Source: Paenibacillus sp. PL91
Lineage (GTDB): Bacteria; Bacillota; Bacilli; Paenibacillales; Paenibacillaceae
DNA length: 64,000 nucleotides
Assembly (NCBI RefSeq): GCF_012935325.2
Contig: NZ_JABBYG020000025.1
Location: forward strand, 1 to 64,000
Reading direction: 5' to 3'
Shown: one piece after another, positions 9,150 through 18,516 of the stretch
Position numbering within the stretch: position 1 is the first letter of the stretch
How the letters are laid out: every line of letters begins with the position of its first letter
Notes under the pieces: generated by a model
Seen by the model: only the letters and a program-made list of their open reading frames with translations
Databases searched by the model: none
Told to the model about the DNA's origin: nothing
Program-made: the position numbers and the translations under genes

Positions 9150-9845
9150 CTACTTCTTCGAATGCACCTGCACGGTTAGCTTGCTGTCTACCGTTGCTAA
9201 GATAACGTTTTTTAGTGCAAGCGGCTGAATTTCCGTTTCCAGCCATGCTTGGTCCTTGCCGATCTCGCGCAGCAGCGCATGCTCCATGTGTCCATCGGTA
9301 ATGATCGGTTTGGTCAGGTTGAAGGGCTGCGTGGGCAGCTTCAAGTCCGCCGGAGTTATGGGCTTATAAGCCGTATTCATGAAGACGGATAACGTACCGC
9401 CTGGCTCCCAAGCTGCAAAGGCAACCTTCGAGATGTCCTCTACATTCGATTTGCGCAGCTCTACGTACAAAAACTCTATTGGAAGCTTCGCTTTTGAGAG
9501 GTTTTTGTAATCAAGCTTCCCATCCTGTATAAGGGTAATTGCTGGCGGATCAAAAAATTGTTTGAGCAGCGGGATCTTTAGGCTGAGCCAAATCGCGACT
9601 ATGTACAAGATTACGAGTGAAACGGTCGTTATCATCGAGCCTTTCAGTCCAAGATGCTCGTCGGACAACGGGTGAGCAATAATATTGCCAAGCGTCATAG
9701 CGATAATGAAATCAAGGAACCTAAGCTGCGATATAGAGCGCTGGCCCATCATTTTGGCAGCAAATAAAAGAAATACAAACCCGACAATACTGCGCAAAAT
9801 CCAACCTATTGCCGTCAATGACTCTTGGCTTTTGAAAAAATCCAC
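9150..9845 (-). CDS. DUF421 membrane protein (YetF/YrbG type)
   Basis: Three hydrophobic segments lie at about residues 10-30, 45-62 and 68-92, followed by a soluble cytoplasmic DUF421 region with the family signatures RSISQLRFLDFI and VYVELRK-like (LYVELRKSNVED, about 122-135). Function of the family is not established; in Bacillus, members are tied to spore and envelope physiology. GTG start at 9845 with GGAGGG 8 nt upstream; 231 residues is full length. Single gene with its own terminator. Confidence 0.85.
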   Translation of the reverse strand: MDFFKSQESLTAIGWILRSIVGFVFLLFAAKMMGQRSISQLRFLDFIIAMTLGNIIAHPLSDEHLGLKGSMITTVSLVILYIVAIWLSLKIPLLKQFFDPPAITLIQDGKLDYKNLSKAKLPIEFLYVELRKSNVEDISKVAFAAWEPGGTLSVFMNTAYKPITPADLKLPTQPFNLTKPIITDGHMEHALLREIGKDQAWLETEIQPLALKNVILATVDSKLTVQVHSKK

Positions 9846-10013
9846 GAGTGCAATCCCTCCGATATCCTCATTTCCAGCTTTTAGATTACCCTATCATTAG
9901 CAAAATCATACCACTCATGTAACCACCCCAAAGCCGCCGCTGCTGCGGCAAGCAAATGGCTGCATTTTTACGAGCAATTTTGGAATCAATGACTGGAACT
10001 AGACAATGAACGC

Positions 10014-10044
10014 CAAAAGGCTGCCGACCTCTGTCGGCAGCCTT
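10014..10044 (-). terminator. Terminator after the DUF423 gene
   Basis: A 10-bp perfect stem (GGCTGCCGAC 10019-10028 / GTCGGCAGCC 10033-10042) with loop CTCT. The minus strand continues with TTTTGG and the plus strand with TTTCT, so it may act both ways. Confidence 0.75.
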
Positions 10045-10118
10045 TCTAGTTTATTCTATTTATGGATTGAGCTAATGCCGCCATTGCCGTTTTAAAACGG
10101 CTGTTCCATTTCACATCC

Positions 10119-10481
10119 TTAAAGGACACCCACAGCGACCAGCACCCAGCCAATCATGAAAGAAAGTCCTCCTAGCGGAGTAATCGGGCCAAGAAACCGG
10201 GCTTTTGCAACACTCAGCACATAAAGGCTACCCGAGAACAATAGGATTCCCGCTACCAAAAACCAGCCTCCCGTAACGATGATCTGAGCATCTGGATATT
10301 GGCCCGCGAGCAGTCCGATCAGAATTAAACCTAATGCATGTGCGATGTGGTACTGCACGCCTACCTCATATACCTTCAGCTTATCCGGTGCTATTCTGCT
10401 CTTTAGCGCATGTGCGCCGAACGCGCCAATAGCGACCGCGAGCACCATCAAAATACAACCGAGCATCACAAATGTTTGCAT
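10119..10481 (-). CDS. DUF423 family membrane protein (YwdK-like)
   Basis: Small integral membrane protein of 120 residues with four transmembrane helices. The N-terminal motif GAFGAHALKSR (about residues 20-30) and YHIAHALGLI (about 48-57) are characteristic of DUF423. No biochemical role is established for the family. ATG at 10481 behind GAGGTG. It is transcribed divergently from the MFS gene across a 145-bp gap and ends at its own terminator. Confidence 0.88.
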   Translation of the reverse strand: MQTFVMLGCILMVLAVAIGAFGAHALKSRIAPDKLKVYEVGVQYHIAHALGLILIGLLAGQYPDAQIIVTGGWFLVAGILLFSGSLYVLSVAKARFLGPITPLGGLSFMIGWVLVAVGVL

Positions 10482-10626
10482 ATGAATCTCTCACCTCATT
10501 TTTCATTTCGTATGTTTAGCATAGCATGATTGATAGGGGGAGGGAATTATTCTCAGGTCTTTAATCCCTTGATTTAAGATTCCCACAATAGTAATGTTGT
10601 TTGGAACAGCTTCAGGAGGCATCTAC

Positions 10627-11886
10627 ATGAAATTCTTTCAGTCTACCACAATGGAATGGCAGGGCTGGTCCCGCAGCATTCGTCTATTTTTTCTAGCGAA
10701 CATGTTATATCAAATCGGAACGGGCATGTTTTCGGTATTATACAATTTATACATCCACGAGTTAGGTTACCCCGATGCCATGAGCGGCAAAATCGTCAGT
10801 ATGCAATCACTCGCAACGGCGTTATGCTTCATTCCTATTGGTTTATTTGGCGATCGCGCCAGCCGCAAGCGATTACTCGTCATTGGAGCGCTATGCAGCG
10901 GTATGGTGCTGGCTGGCCGGTCTTTATTTGAGTCGGAGAGCAGTCTGCTTACTATGGCCGTTCTGACGGGCCTATTTGCCGCTATCTTTCAAGTGCTCGC
11001 CATTCCCTTCCTTGCCGAAAATATAGCTAAAGCAGATCGGATGCGCATATTCAGCATCTATTCTGCATTTGTGCTCGCCTCCCAGGTTGCTGGCAGCCTT
11101 GGCGGGGGCGTTATTGCAGATGTTATGCAAGCGGCAGGATTTAATAAGCTGCTCTCATTTAAAATCGTTTTACTTGCGGGTAGTATCGCGACAATAGCGG
11201 CATTTCTGCCCTTGCAAGCTATTAAGGAATCAACACGCACACAGAAGCCTAGCGATCAAGCCATTAGCAAGGACATACCAGCGAACCAATTAACACAATC
11301 GAATAGTGAAATCTTATTTATTGCCAAGTTTGCTGCTATTCAGCTCTTGATCGGCATCGGGTCTGGACTTGTCGTTCCTTATTTAAACTTATATTTCACG
11401 AACCGTTTCTCGGTTTCGCTTAGCGCGATGAGCTTCTTGCTTTCATTAGGACAAGTGATGACCATCATCTCCATGCTCATTGGTCCGTCGCTCGCTAATC
11501 GAATCGGACAAGTGAAAGCGATCGTTATTTTCCAAACACTTTCGCTGCCTTTCCTGCTATTAACAGGTTTCACAAATCTACTGCTCGTAGCTTCTATCAG
11601 CTTCCTATTTAGACAAGCGCTTATGAATGCGGCTAACCCGCTGCAATCCGCTATTCTAATCGATAGGGTCTCAGCAAAAAAGCAAAGCCTAGCTAATTCC
11701 TGCATGCAGACAGCCTTTATGCTTGGATGGGCCACAATGGGGCCGGTTCATTCTCATCTCATCGCTGCCTATGGCTATTATTGGGGTTATGCCATTACGT
11801 TCAGCATTACAGGGATATTGTATGTCACCGCGTCTATGCTGTTCTTTCTGTTGTTTCGCGAGAAGCGATCAACTGCGTTCAACTAA
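10627..11886 (+). CDS. MFS transporter
   Basis: Major facilitator with about twelve transmembrane segments and a short central cytoplasmic loop (residues about 205-230, rich in K/S/T/Q). The loop between helices 2 and 3 carries a GLFGDRASRKR version of the MFS motif A. 419 residues from the ATG at 10627, which follows CAGGAGG; an in-frame TTG at 10594 is upstream of the site and rejected. The substrate cannot be deduced; the profile fits drug or sugar efflux carriers. Single gene, ending at a hairpin shared with convergent asd. Confidence 0.85.
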   Translation: MKFFQSTTMEWQGWSRSIRLFFLANMLYQIGTGMFSVLYNLYIHELGYPDAMSGKIVSMQSLATALCFIPIGLFGDRASRKRLLVIGALCSGMVLAGRSLFESESSLLTMAVLTGLFAAIFQVLAIPFLAENIAKADRMRIFSIYSAFVLASQVAGSLGGGVIADVMQAAGFNKLLSFKIVLLAGSIATIAAFLPLQAIKESTRTQKPSDQAISKDIPANQLTQSNSEILFIAKFAAIQLLIGIGSGLVVPYLNLYFTNRFSVSLSAMSFLLSLGQVMTIISMLIGPSLANRIGQVKAIVIFQTLSLPFLLLTGFTNLLLVASISFLFRQALMNAANPLQSAILIDRVSAKKQSLANSCMQTAFMLGWATMGPVHSHLIAAYGYYWGYAITFSITGILYVTASMLFFLLFREKRSTAFN

Positions 11887-11904
11887 GTACAATTGAAAAT
11901 TTAA

Positions 11905-11948
11905 CCAAAAAAACAGCAAGCCCCTGAATGATCTGGAGCTTGCTGTTT
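11905..11948. terminator. Shared terminator between convergent MFS and asd genes
   Basis: AAACAGCAAGC at 11911-11921 pairs with GCTTGCTGTTT at 11938-11948 and is flanked by an A-run (minus-strand T-run) and TTT on the plus strand. Confidence 0.75.
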
Positions 11949-11979
11949 GACTAGCTATTCGCATGATTGCGGCATGCCT

Positions 11980-13065
11980 CTACTTTGCCTGAATGTACCC
12001 TTCCGCTTTAAGAAGTTCGGCAATCAGAACGGCGCCGCCCGCTGCTCCACGCAATGTATTATGCGATAGTCCTACAAATTTATAATCGAATAGCGAATCC
12101 GCACGCAATCTACCCGCCGAAACGCCCATACCGTTCTCAATGTCACGATCGAGTCTGGTCTGCGGTCTGTTCTCTTCTTCAAAGTAAGTGATAAACTGCT
12201 TTGGAGCGCTAGGCAGGCCAAGCTCCTGCGGACGGCCTTTGAAGTGCAGCCACCGATCGAGAATTTCTTCTTTCGAAGGTTTTTTCTCGAACGATACAAA
12301 TACGGTAGCCAAATGCCCATCCAATACGGGAACGCGAATGCACTGCGTTGTAATTAAAGGTGCACTTGCTTTAATGATTTCATTATTTTCAATGCTGCCC
12401 CAAATGCGCAGCGGCTCCTGCTCGCTTTTCTCTTCCTCGCCGCCAATATAAGGGATGACATTATCCAACATTTCAGGCCAATCGGTAAAGTTTTTGCCTG
12501 CGCCAGATATCGCTTGATACGTCGATGCCACCACATTTGTTGGTTTGTAGTCCAGCAAGGCATGAAGGGCCGGCACATAGCTCTGAATGGAGCAGTTAGG
12601 CTTAACCGCAATGAAACCGGTAGAGGTTCCAAGCCGCTTTCTCTGTGCAGCGATCACATCAATATGCCCTGGGTTGATTTCCGGGATGACCATAGGGATA
12701 TCAGGCGTCCAGCGGTGCGCCGAATTGTTGGAAACCACAGGCGTGCCCGTTTTTGCGTAAGCCTCTTCCAAGGCTTGAATTTCACTCTTTTTCATATCCA
12801 CTGCACAAAAAATAAAATCGACCTGAGAGGCAAATGCCTCTACCTTCGAAGCATCCTGAACGACGATGCTTTTCACTTTTTCCGGAAGTGGGCTAGACAG
12901 CTTCCATCTGCCTTGCACAGATTCTTCATACGTTTTACCTGCCGAATTGGCGCTTGCCGCAATAGCCGCTACCTCAAACCAAGGATGCTGGTCGAGCAGC
13001 TGGACAAACCGCTGGCCCACCATTCCCGTTCCGCCTACAATACCAACTTTTAATTTTGCCGTCAT
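11980..13065 (-). CDS. asd: Aspartate-semialdehyde dehydrogenase
   Basis: Converts L-aspartyl-4-phosphate to L-aspartate semialdehyde with NADPH, the branch-point step toward lysine/diaminopimelate, threonine and methionine. Rossmann motif GIVGGTGMVGQR at residues 8-19; catalytic Cys158 in KPNCSIQ; AISGAGKN-type loop further on. The arrangement resembles the archaeal/fungal-type Asd subgroup (about 360 residues) rather than the shorter E. coli form. The ATG at 13065 is preferred, with AAAGGA 11-12 nt upstream; ATG 13077 or TTG 13086 would overlap that site. It is a single gene behind a T-box leader, so expression should rise when a specific tRNA is uncharged. Confidence 0.92.
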   Translation of the reverse strand: MTAKLKVGIVGGTGMVGQRFVQLLDQHPWFEVAAIAASANSAGKTYEESVQGRWKLSSPLPEKVKSIVVQDASKVEAFASQVDFIFCAVDMKKSEIQALEEAYAKTGTPVVSNNSAHRWTPDIPMVIPEINPGHIDVIAAQRKRLGTSTGFIAVKPNCSIQSYVPALHALLDYKPTNVVASTYQAISGAGKNFTDWPEMLDNVIPYIGGEEEKSEQEPLRIWGSIENNEIIKASAPLITTQCIRVPVLDGHLATVFVSFEKKPSKEEILDRWLHFKGRPQELGLPSAPKQFITYFEEENRPQTRLDRDIENGMGVSAGRLRADSLFDYKFVGLSHNTLRGAAGGAVLIAELLKAEGYIQAK

Positions 13066-13162
13066 ATGATATTCCATTCCTTTCAACGTCGGATGATCTT
13101 TCTAAATAATTATTCATAACGTCTGATTTGGTGTGCCGTATGTTGAATATAAGCTGAATTTT

Positions 13163-13482
13163 CTTTGCTCCAATAAAAAAAATCCCACCCCCAAGACTAA
13201 AATCAGTCTCAGGGACGAGATTTGTATACTCGTGGTACCACCCCAAATTCGCCAATATGTCGCCATATTAGCCTCTTCAAGTACGGCATTACCAGGTAAT
13301 GCTTATACTCTAGCTCTGTAACAGGAGCTCCTGTCACACCATCCCCCTTAATCTCGGGTTCCGATGTGCTGCTCAGAGTCTTTTTTCAATAAGGAACTCT
13401 TACTCCTTTTCAGCTAACGGAGCTCTCTGTGAAAGAATTCTTTTATTTACTCATCTCTTCATCGCATTTGAATGTTGGAATT
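13163..13482 (-). promoter_or_regulatory. T-box leader of asd
   Basis: On the minus strand the conserved T-box core GGGGTGGTACCACGAG lies at about 13230-13245. An attenuator hairpin (arms near 13194-13215 and 13170-13191) ends in a run of eight T at about 13174-13181. Stem I is recognisable: base CGATG/CATCG (near 13472 and 13361), an AGTA loop-E motif and a TTGAAAAAAGA specifier side at about 13378-13388. Uncharged cognate tRNA should favour the antiterminator. The specifier loop most simply reads AAA or AAG (Lys), which would fit the pathway, but the triplet register is uncertain. Confidence 0.9.
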
Positions 13483-13511
13483 ATATTATCAAATAACCTT
13501 TGTGAGGTAAA
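13483..13511 (-). promoter_or_regulatory. Sigma-A type promoter of the T-box/asd transcript
   Basis: A -35 TTTACC (13506-13511) and -10 TAATAT (13483-13488) are separated by 17 nt and point into the T-box leader. Confidence 0.55.
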
Positions 13512-13621
13512 CAAAAAGTTTGAAAATTAGAAAACATTACACATTTGGACATAACCTGCCCAATCAATAGCAACAGATGCCGCCACGTAAAATTGTTGAG
13601 CGGCGTACAAAGCTGCACCTC

Positions 13622-13672
13622 AAAAAATCCTGGCCGCAAACGGGTTAATTACACCCGCTCGCAGCCAGGAAT
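13622..13672 (-). terminator. Terminator after the GntR-type regulator gene
   Basis: TCCTGGC (13628-13634) pairs with GCCAGGA (13664-13670), with an inner CGGGT/ACCCG arm, followed on the minus strand by six T (13622-13627). Confidence 0.8.
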
Positions 13673-13687
13673 GGCAAGTAACGCTAA

Positions 13688-14815
13688 TTACTGAGGAGCC
13701 GGTCCCGCCGTCCCTCGCTCCACCAGCTTAACCGGTACAAGCACCCGTCCCGGTGTCTGCCTTCCCCGCTCCAGCCAAAGCACGACGATCTCGGCTGCTC
13801 TGCGTCCGATCTCGTAAAATTGCTGCTCGACCGTTGTCAATGGAATGATAACATGCTCGGTTACGGGGTTGTTGTCGAAGCCGATGATTGAGAAGTCCTC
13901 CGGTATGCGAATGCCGCGGTCCAGGCAGCGGTTCAGCAGATTGGCGGCGATCAGATCGTTCTCCGTCTGAATGGCCGTAACCCCTTCGTTCTGGTACGAA
14001 TCCAGCAGCTCCGTATAAAACCGTTCCACGCCGATCTCTTCCCTGTACCCCTTCATGTTCAGCCGGATATACCGGCTGTCGATCGGGAGTCCGTGATCCT
14101 TAAGCGCTTTGCAGTACCCGAAGTAACGATCGCGTACCGATGAGGTCGATTCAATGCTGACGGCAGTCAAAAAAGCGATTTTCCGGTGTCCCAGCTCGAT
14201 AAGACGGGACACCGCCCGATAGGAGCCATCGAGATTGTCCGACACGACGGCCCCGAGCGGCAGACTGTCGTAATATTTGTCAATGGTCACGATCGGATAA
14301 TGCTCCAAGCATAAACGGTGGAGAATATCGTAATTCGTCTGATCGTTTCTCGGATACAGAATAATGCCCGAGATGCCGTCCCGGGTCAGCATCTCGAGCA
14401 AATCCCGCTCCTTCTGCGAATCATAGTCGCTCTGATGAAGGCTCAAATAATAGCCGTTGGCGTTCAACCAGTCCGAAGCGCCGCGAATATAGCCCATAGT
14501 CCCGCGGTCATCTTCCGATGGAAGGATAAGCGAGACCATCTTTCCCGCCGCGCCCTCCCGCTTCTCCGCCTGCGCTCTGCTTCTTGACTTGACGAAGCTG
14601 CCGCTGCCCTTGATTCTGTATATATACCCGTCCCGCTCCAGCTCCTCAAGCGCTCGGCGAGTCGTAATTCGGCTCACGCCATACCGGGAGCTCAGCTCCG
14701 CTTCCGTCGGCAGCTGAGCCTCCGGGAGATAGTCGCCGGATGAGATTTGCGCCTTAAGCTCATCCATAATTACGCTGTACAGCGGTTTATTGTCTCTGGT
14801 CAACTTCGTTCCCAT
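13688..14815 (-). CDS. GntR-family regulator with LacI-type sugar-binding domain (AraR-like)
   Basis: Predicted sugar-responsive repressor. Winged helix-turn-helix at residues about 8-77 (LPTEAELSSRYGVSRITTRRALEELERDG core), then a periplasmic-binding-protein fold (about 92-370) with SLILPS start, RLIELGHRKIAFLT and IIGFDNNPVTEHV motifs as in LacI/AraR. It is the last gene of a sugar ABC operon, 153 nt after the lipoprotein gene with a GC-rich hairpin (14923-14943) in between. Candidate operators are the two TGTTATRACA palindromes upstream of the operon. The inducer is unknown; arabinose-type oligosaccharide is one possibility, but no glycosidase accompanies the operon. Confidence 0.9.
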   Translation of the reverse strand: MGTKLTRDNKPLYSVIMDELKAQISSGDYLPEAQLPTEAELSSRYGVSRITTRRALEELERDGYIYRIKGSGSFVKSRSRAQAEKREGAAGKMVSLILPSEDDRGTMGYIRGASDWLNANGYYLSLHQSDYDSQKERDLLEMLTRDGISGIILYPRNDQTNYDILHRLCLEHYPIVTIDKYYDSLPLGAVVSDNLDGSYRAVSRLIELGHRKIAFLTAVSIESTSSVRDRYFGYCKALKDHGLPIDSRYIRLNMKGYREEIGVERFYTELLDSYQNEGVTAIQTENDLIAANLLNRCLDRGIRIPEDFSIIGFDNNPVTEHVIIPLTTVEQQFYEIGRRAAEIVVLWLERGRQTPGRVLVPVKLVERGTAGPAPQ

Positions 14816-14968
14816 CCTATCCCATCTTCTTTCTTATTCGCCTGCCTCGTTCTCGTTTACTAGATTATAGCGTTTCCATCTTCTGCGTGTAAACCGACGG
14901 GGTTAGGCTAGGGATGACGGCAGGCCGCCTCTTGGAAGCGGCCGGCTCCGAAATCTCATGCTCAGGCT

Positions 14969-16555
14969 TTACTTGACGTTCATATAACGCTCATATTGCG
15001 CTTTCTTAATTTCCAAATATTTTGAACCGCCCATCTTGTCGATCGTCTTCACAAAACCGTCCCAATCCGTCTCTAGGCTTGCTTTGCCGGTAACAAACTT
15101 CACTCGCATTTCCTCCATATATTTGTTAATGTCCGTTAGTATCGCGCTTGTCGTATTCGCTTCCTCGTCCGTCGGCACGAAGTCCGGCCACAGCTCTTTC
15201 GGGGCAAACTCGTCAAGCTCGGCAGGGTCCGCCTTGATCTCGTCTGCCACCGTCGTTCCTCTTACAGCCATCCGCAGCTCGTCCTCAGGCTCGACATAAG
15301 GATAATAGGCCCCGTATACGTTATCCACGTACTGGAATGCCCCAAGCTGTACGCCCCCCTTATAATTCAGGATTTCATCGATATATTTCGGTTTTCCGTC
15401 AACCATCGTATACGTTTCGCCTTCAATGCCGAACGTGCCGAGCTTAATGCCTTCCTCCCCGTAAAAATAATCGATCCATTTGAGCGTTTCGGCCGGGTAT
15501 TTATTTTTGTTCGTAATGACGAAGCCAAATATCCCTTTGGCCGCCGGTCCAAGCGTACCTGCGACTTTGTCGCCATGCGGACCTTCAAGGACGTTTATGC
15601 CCGTAAAATTTTTTGCCGCGTCAGTGCCGATGTAGCCCGGGCCTTCCCAGATGAAGGCGCCTATCTTATTGCTCGCGCCATCGGTTGACCACTTCGCGTA
15701 ATCGTAGCCCGTCGTAAAGTTCTGCTGGGCAAGGGAGCCGTCCTTGTAAAGGTCGTTCATATACTGCAGCAGCTCTTTATATTTGGGATCGTTGAATGTC
15801 GTTTTGATCTGACCGTCCTTGTCTTTGTATAAGTATTGCCCAAACCCTTTTGAGCCACCCTCGCCCATGCCGAAGCTGCTCGCCAGGAAACTCTCCAAGA
15901 ACGTCCAGTACTGCGTCTCCAGCACCCATCCGAGACGCGAGCTGTCCTTCTCCCGCACCAACTTCAGCGCGTCGCGGAATTCCGCCGTCGTCTTCGGTAC
16001 CGGCAGGCCCGCTTCGTCCAGCCAGCTCTTGTTGATGTAGAGCCGGACCGAATTGAAGGCTTTCGAGAAATCGACGTACGGCAGCGCATAGATATGTCCG
16101 TCCGACATCGTGATTGCACGTTTGATGTCCGGATTGTCCTGCAGCAGCTTGTTCAGATTGGGCGCATGCTGCTCAATCTGCTCCTCTAGCGGGATGAACA
16201 GCCCCTGCTTTCCGTATTTCATCAGCTCGTCCGTGCCAAAGGCGATCCGGTAGAACGCATCTGGCAAGTCGTTGGAGCCGAGCATGACATTCTTCCGCTC
16301 CGCTACGGCAGCGCCCGGAATTTCCTCGAAATCGACGTGAATGCCGGAGATTTCCTCGTATTTCTTCCACATCCAAAACTCTTCCGCCGGCGGATGAACG
16401 TCGGTATATCCGCGTTTGACGATATTCAGCGTAATGCTTTCGGCTTCGCCCGCCGCTCCCGACGGACCAGGCTCCACGTTGTTTTCCTTGCCGCTGCATG
16501 CGGTCAACGCGAGCGTCAGCGTTGCGGCTAGCAGTAGAGACAATCCCTTCTTCAT
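14969..16555 (-). CDS. Extracellular sugar-binding lipoprotein (LplA-like)
   Basis: Receptor of the second ABC importer. Signal sequence with lipobox LTAC (Cys20), then an acidic G/S linker. 528 residues, of the long binding-protein class, with the expected ALPYVDFS and WVLETQYW-type aromatic patches for sugar stacking. ATG at 16555 follows GAGGGG. It follows the two permease genes by 67 nt. A stem-loop directly after the stop (14923-14943) could protect the upstream mRNA and lower expression of the regulator gene that follows. The substrate is unknown. Confidence 0.9.
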   Translation of the reverse strand: MKKGLSLLLAATLTLALTACSGKENNVEPGPSGAAGEAESITLNIVKRGYTDVHPPAEEFWMWKKYEEISGIHVDFEEIPGAAVAERKNVMLGSNDLPDAFYRIAFGTDELMKYGKQGLFIPLEEQIEQHAPNLNKLLQDNPDIKRAITMSDGHIYALPYVDFSKAFNSVRLYINKSWLDEAGLPVPKTTAEFRDALKLVREKDSSRLGWVLETQYWTFLESFLASSFGMGEGGSKGFGQYLYKDKDGQIKTTFNDPKYKELLQYMNDLYKDGSLAQQNFTTGYDYAKWSTDGASNKIGAFIWEGPGYIGTDAAKNFTGINVLEGPHGDKVAGTLGPAAKGIFGFVITNKNKYPAETLKWIDYFYGEEGIKLGTFGIEGETYTMVDGKPKYIDEILNYKGGVQLGAFQYVDNVYGAYYPYVEPEDELRMAVRGTTVADEIKADPAELDEFAPKELWPDFVPTDEEANTTSAILTDINKYMEEMRVKFVTGKASLETDWDGFVKTIDKMGGSKYLEIKKAQYERYMNVK

Positions 16556-16622
16556 CTCTTCAACCCCTCATCACATAATTAATATGCTCAAACCGGAAGC
16601 ATGCTCCCGGACTAAAGCCGGT

Positions 16623-17519
16623 TCATCCTTTGATAGCGCCCACTAGAATGCCTTTCTCGAAAAACCGGGAAAGCAGCGGGTAGAGAAGCAGCAGCGGCAG
16701 GGCGGACATCACGACGATGGCGTACTTTAACCCCTCCTTTACCATCATTTGATCGGCATACTCGCCACCGACGGAAATGCCGGCCATCTCCTTAAAGTCA
16801 TTACGGACGAGGATTTCTCTCAAGAAGAGCTGCAGCGGGAACTTTTCCCGGTCCGTCAAATAAATCATGGCGTCGAAATACGAATTCCAATGCCCTACCC
16901 CGTAAAAAAGCACCATGACGGCGATGATCGGCATCGACAGCGGGAGCACAATTTTGTACAGCATCTGAAAATCGTTGCAGCCGTCCACGTAAGCGCTCTC
17001 CTCGAGCTCATCCGGAATCCGCGTCTGAAAATACGTCCTCATAATGATCATGTTGTAAGCGCTTATAGCTCCGGGAAGCACAAGTGCCCATATCGTGTTG
17101 AGCAGGCCAAGTTGCTTGTTGACCAAGTAAAGGGGAATCAGGCCGCCCCCGAAAAACATCGTGAACGCGAACAGCAAGGTGAAAAAGCCTTTGCCGTAAA
17201 ACCGTTTCCTGGAGAGCGGGTATGCGCCGAGCACGGTCATGAAAATGTTGATCGCCGTACCGACGATTGCGTATAGCAGCGTATTCGCATAACCGATCCA
17301 TATCTCGGTATTCTCAAATACTTTCGCGTAGCTCTTCAGGTTGAAGCCCGCAGGGTACAGCAGCAGGGGCTTTTCCCAAATTTGGCGCGGATCGGAGAAG
17401 GAAGCAAAGAGAACGAATAAAAGCGGATACATAATGACGATCGCAATCCCTATGACCAGCACGAGAATAATGAGATCCGCCAGCTTTTCGGCCGGCGTCC
17501 GTTTGACATTCAGCAGCAC
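16623..17519 (-). CDS. Carbohydrate ABC permease, LplC-like
   Basis: Six-helix permease of 298 residues with EAA loop ESAYVDGCNDF...VLPLSMP (about residues 180-205) and the terminal GAIKG shared with the permease at 3514. GTG start at 17519 with AAAGGAG 8 nt upstream. Only 37 nt separate it from the LplB-like gene upstream, so both are cotranscribed. There is no ATPase gene in the operon. Confidence 0.9.
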   Translation of the reverse strand: MLLNVKRTPAEKLADLIILVLVIGIAIVIMYPLLFVLFASFSDPRQIWEKPLLLYPAGFNLKSYAKVFENTEIWIGYANTLLYAIVGTAINIFMTVLGAYPLSRKRFYGKGFFTLLFAFTMFFGGGLIPLYLVNKQLGLLNTIWALVLPGAISAYNMIIMRTYFQTRIPDELEESAYVDGCNDFQMLYKIVLPLSMPIIAVMVLFYGVGHWNSYFDAMIYLTDREKFPLQLFLREILVRNDFKEMAGISVGGEYADQMMVKEGLKYAIVVMSALPLLLLYPLLSRFFEKGILVGAIKG

Positions 17520-17556
17520 GGCTCAGACTCCTTTCGTAACGTCGCAATGTTTGCCA

Positions 17557-18516
17557 TTACCACAGGCTGGTCTCCCCAACCTTGCGGGCCACCGCATTCA
17601 CGACGAGCAGAATGAAAAAGTTGATGATGTTGTTGAACAGGCCGACCGCCGCAGAGAAGCTATACTGCGTATTCAGCAGGCCGCTTTTGTACATATAGGT
17701 GGAGATGACCTCGGAGGTTTCCAGATTCATTGCGTTTTGCATGAGCAGGATTTTCTCGAAGCCAACGCTCATGAGGCCTCCCGCGCTCAGAATGGACAAT
17801 ATGACGATTGTCGGCACGATGCCCGGCAGCGTGACGTGCCAGATCCGGCGAAGCTTGCTGGCACCGTCCATATAGGCTGCCTCGTACAAATCCGGGGATA
17901 TGCCGGAGATGGCTGCGCTGTAGATGAGCGACGACCAGCCTATTCCCTGCCAAATGCCGGACCAAACATACAGATGCCAAAAGCTCGAGGGCTCTGCCAA
18001 GAAATCTTTCGGCTCGCCACCGAGCCACACGAGAACCGAGTTGATGACGCCGTTCGTCGGCGAAATGAAGAAGAACAGGATGCCGACAGCGACGACGACT
18101 GAGATGAAGTGTGGAGCGTAGGATAGCGTCTGTGCGAACGAGCGGAACTTCTTGCTCCGGATCTCGTTGAACAGAAGTGCGAGCAAAATAGGGGCTGGAA
18201 TGCCGATAAGCAGCCCGTATACGCTGATACCAAGCGTATTTTTCAGAATTGTCCAAAAATAGTAAGCGTTGAACAGCCTCTCGAAATGCTCGAATCCCGT
18301 CCAAGGACTGTTCCATATGCCGACGCCGGGCATAAAGTCTTTGAACGCGATTTGCACGCCGTACATCGGCCAGTAATGCCAGATCAAGAAGTAGAGCACG
18401 GCCGGAGAAATGATCATGTACAGCCCGATATTCCGTTTCAGCTGTCTTTTGACGTCTGTGAATTTACCCGTTCGCGGGCTTGTCCGTTCGGTTGTCGATT
18501 TGATCGGGACATCCAT
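17557..18516 (-). CDS. Carbohydrate ABC permease, LplB-like
   Basis: First gene of the second ABC operon. Basic N-terminal extension (about 40 residues with T/R/K), six transmembrane helices, EAA loop EAAYMDGASKLRRIW...LPGIVP (about 215-240). The ATG at 18516 is preferred because AGAAGGAGG lies 10 nt upstream; the ATG at 18546 has no such site. The block 13.7-18.5 kb is visibly richer in G+C at third positions than the flanks, and long spurious frames open on both strands. That would fit acquisition from a higher-GC relative. Confidence 0.9.
   Translation of the reverse strand: MDVPIKSTTERTSPRTGKFTDVKRQLKRNIGLYMIISPAVLYFLIWHYWPMYGVQIAFKDFMPGVGIWNSPWTGFEHFERLFNAYYFWTILKNTLGISVYGLLIGIPAPILLALLFNEIRSKKFRSFAQTLSYAPHFISVVVAVGILFFFISPTNGVINSVLVWLGGEPKDFLAEPSSFWHLYVWSGIWQGIGWSSLIYSAAISGISPDLYEAAYMDGASKLRRIWHVTLPGIVPTIVILSILSAGGLMSVGFEKILLMQNAMNLETSEVISTYMYKSGLLNTQYSFSAAVGLFNNIINFFILLVVNAVARKVGETSLW

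Noticed and set aside
9846..10018. Small frame beginning ATG at about 9956 in the gap
   Set aside because: Only 17 codons, no ribosome binding site, no recognisable sequence.
17341..18102. Plus-strand open frame of 253 codons, and other long frames at 17-18.3 kb
   Set aside because: Antisense shadows of the two permease genes, produced by high third-position GC; composition is not protein-like.
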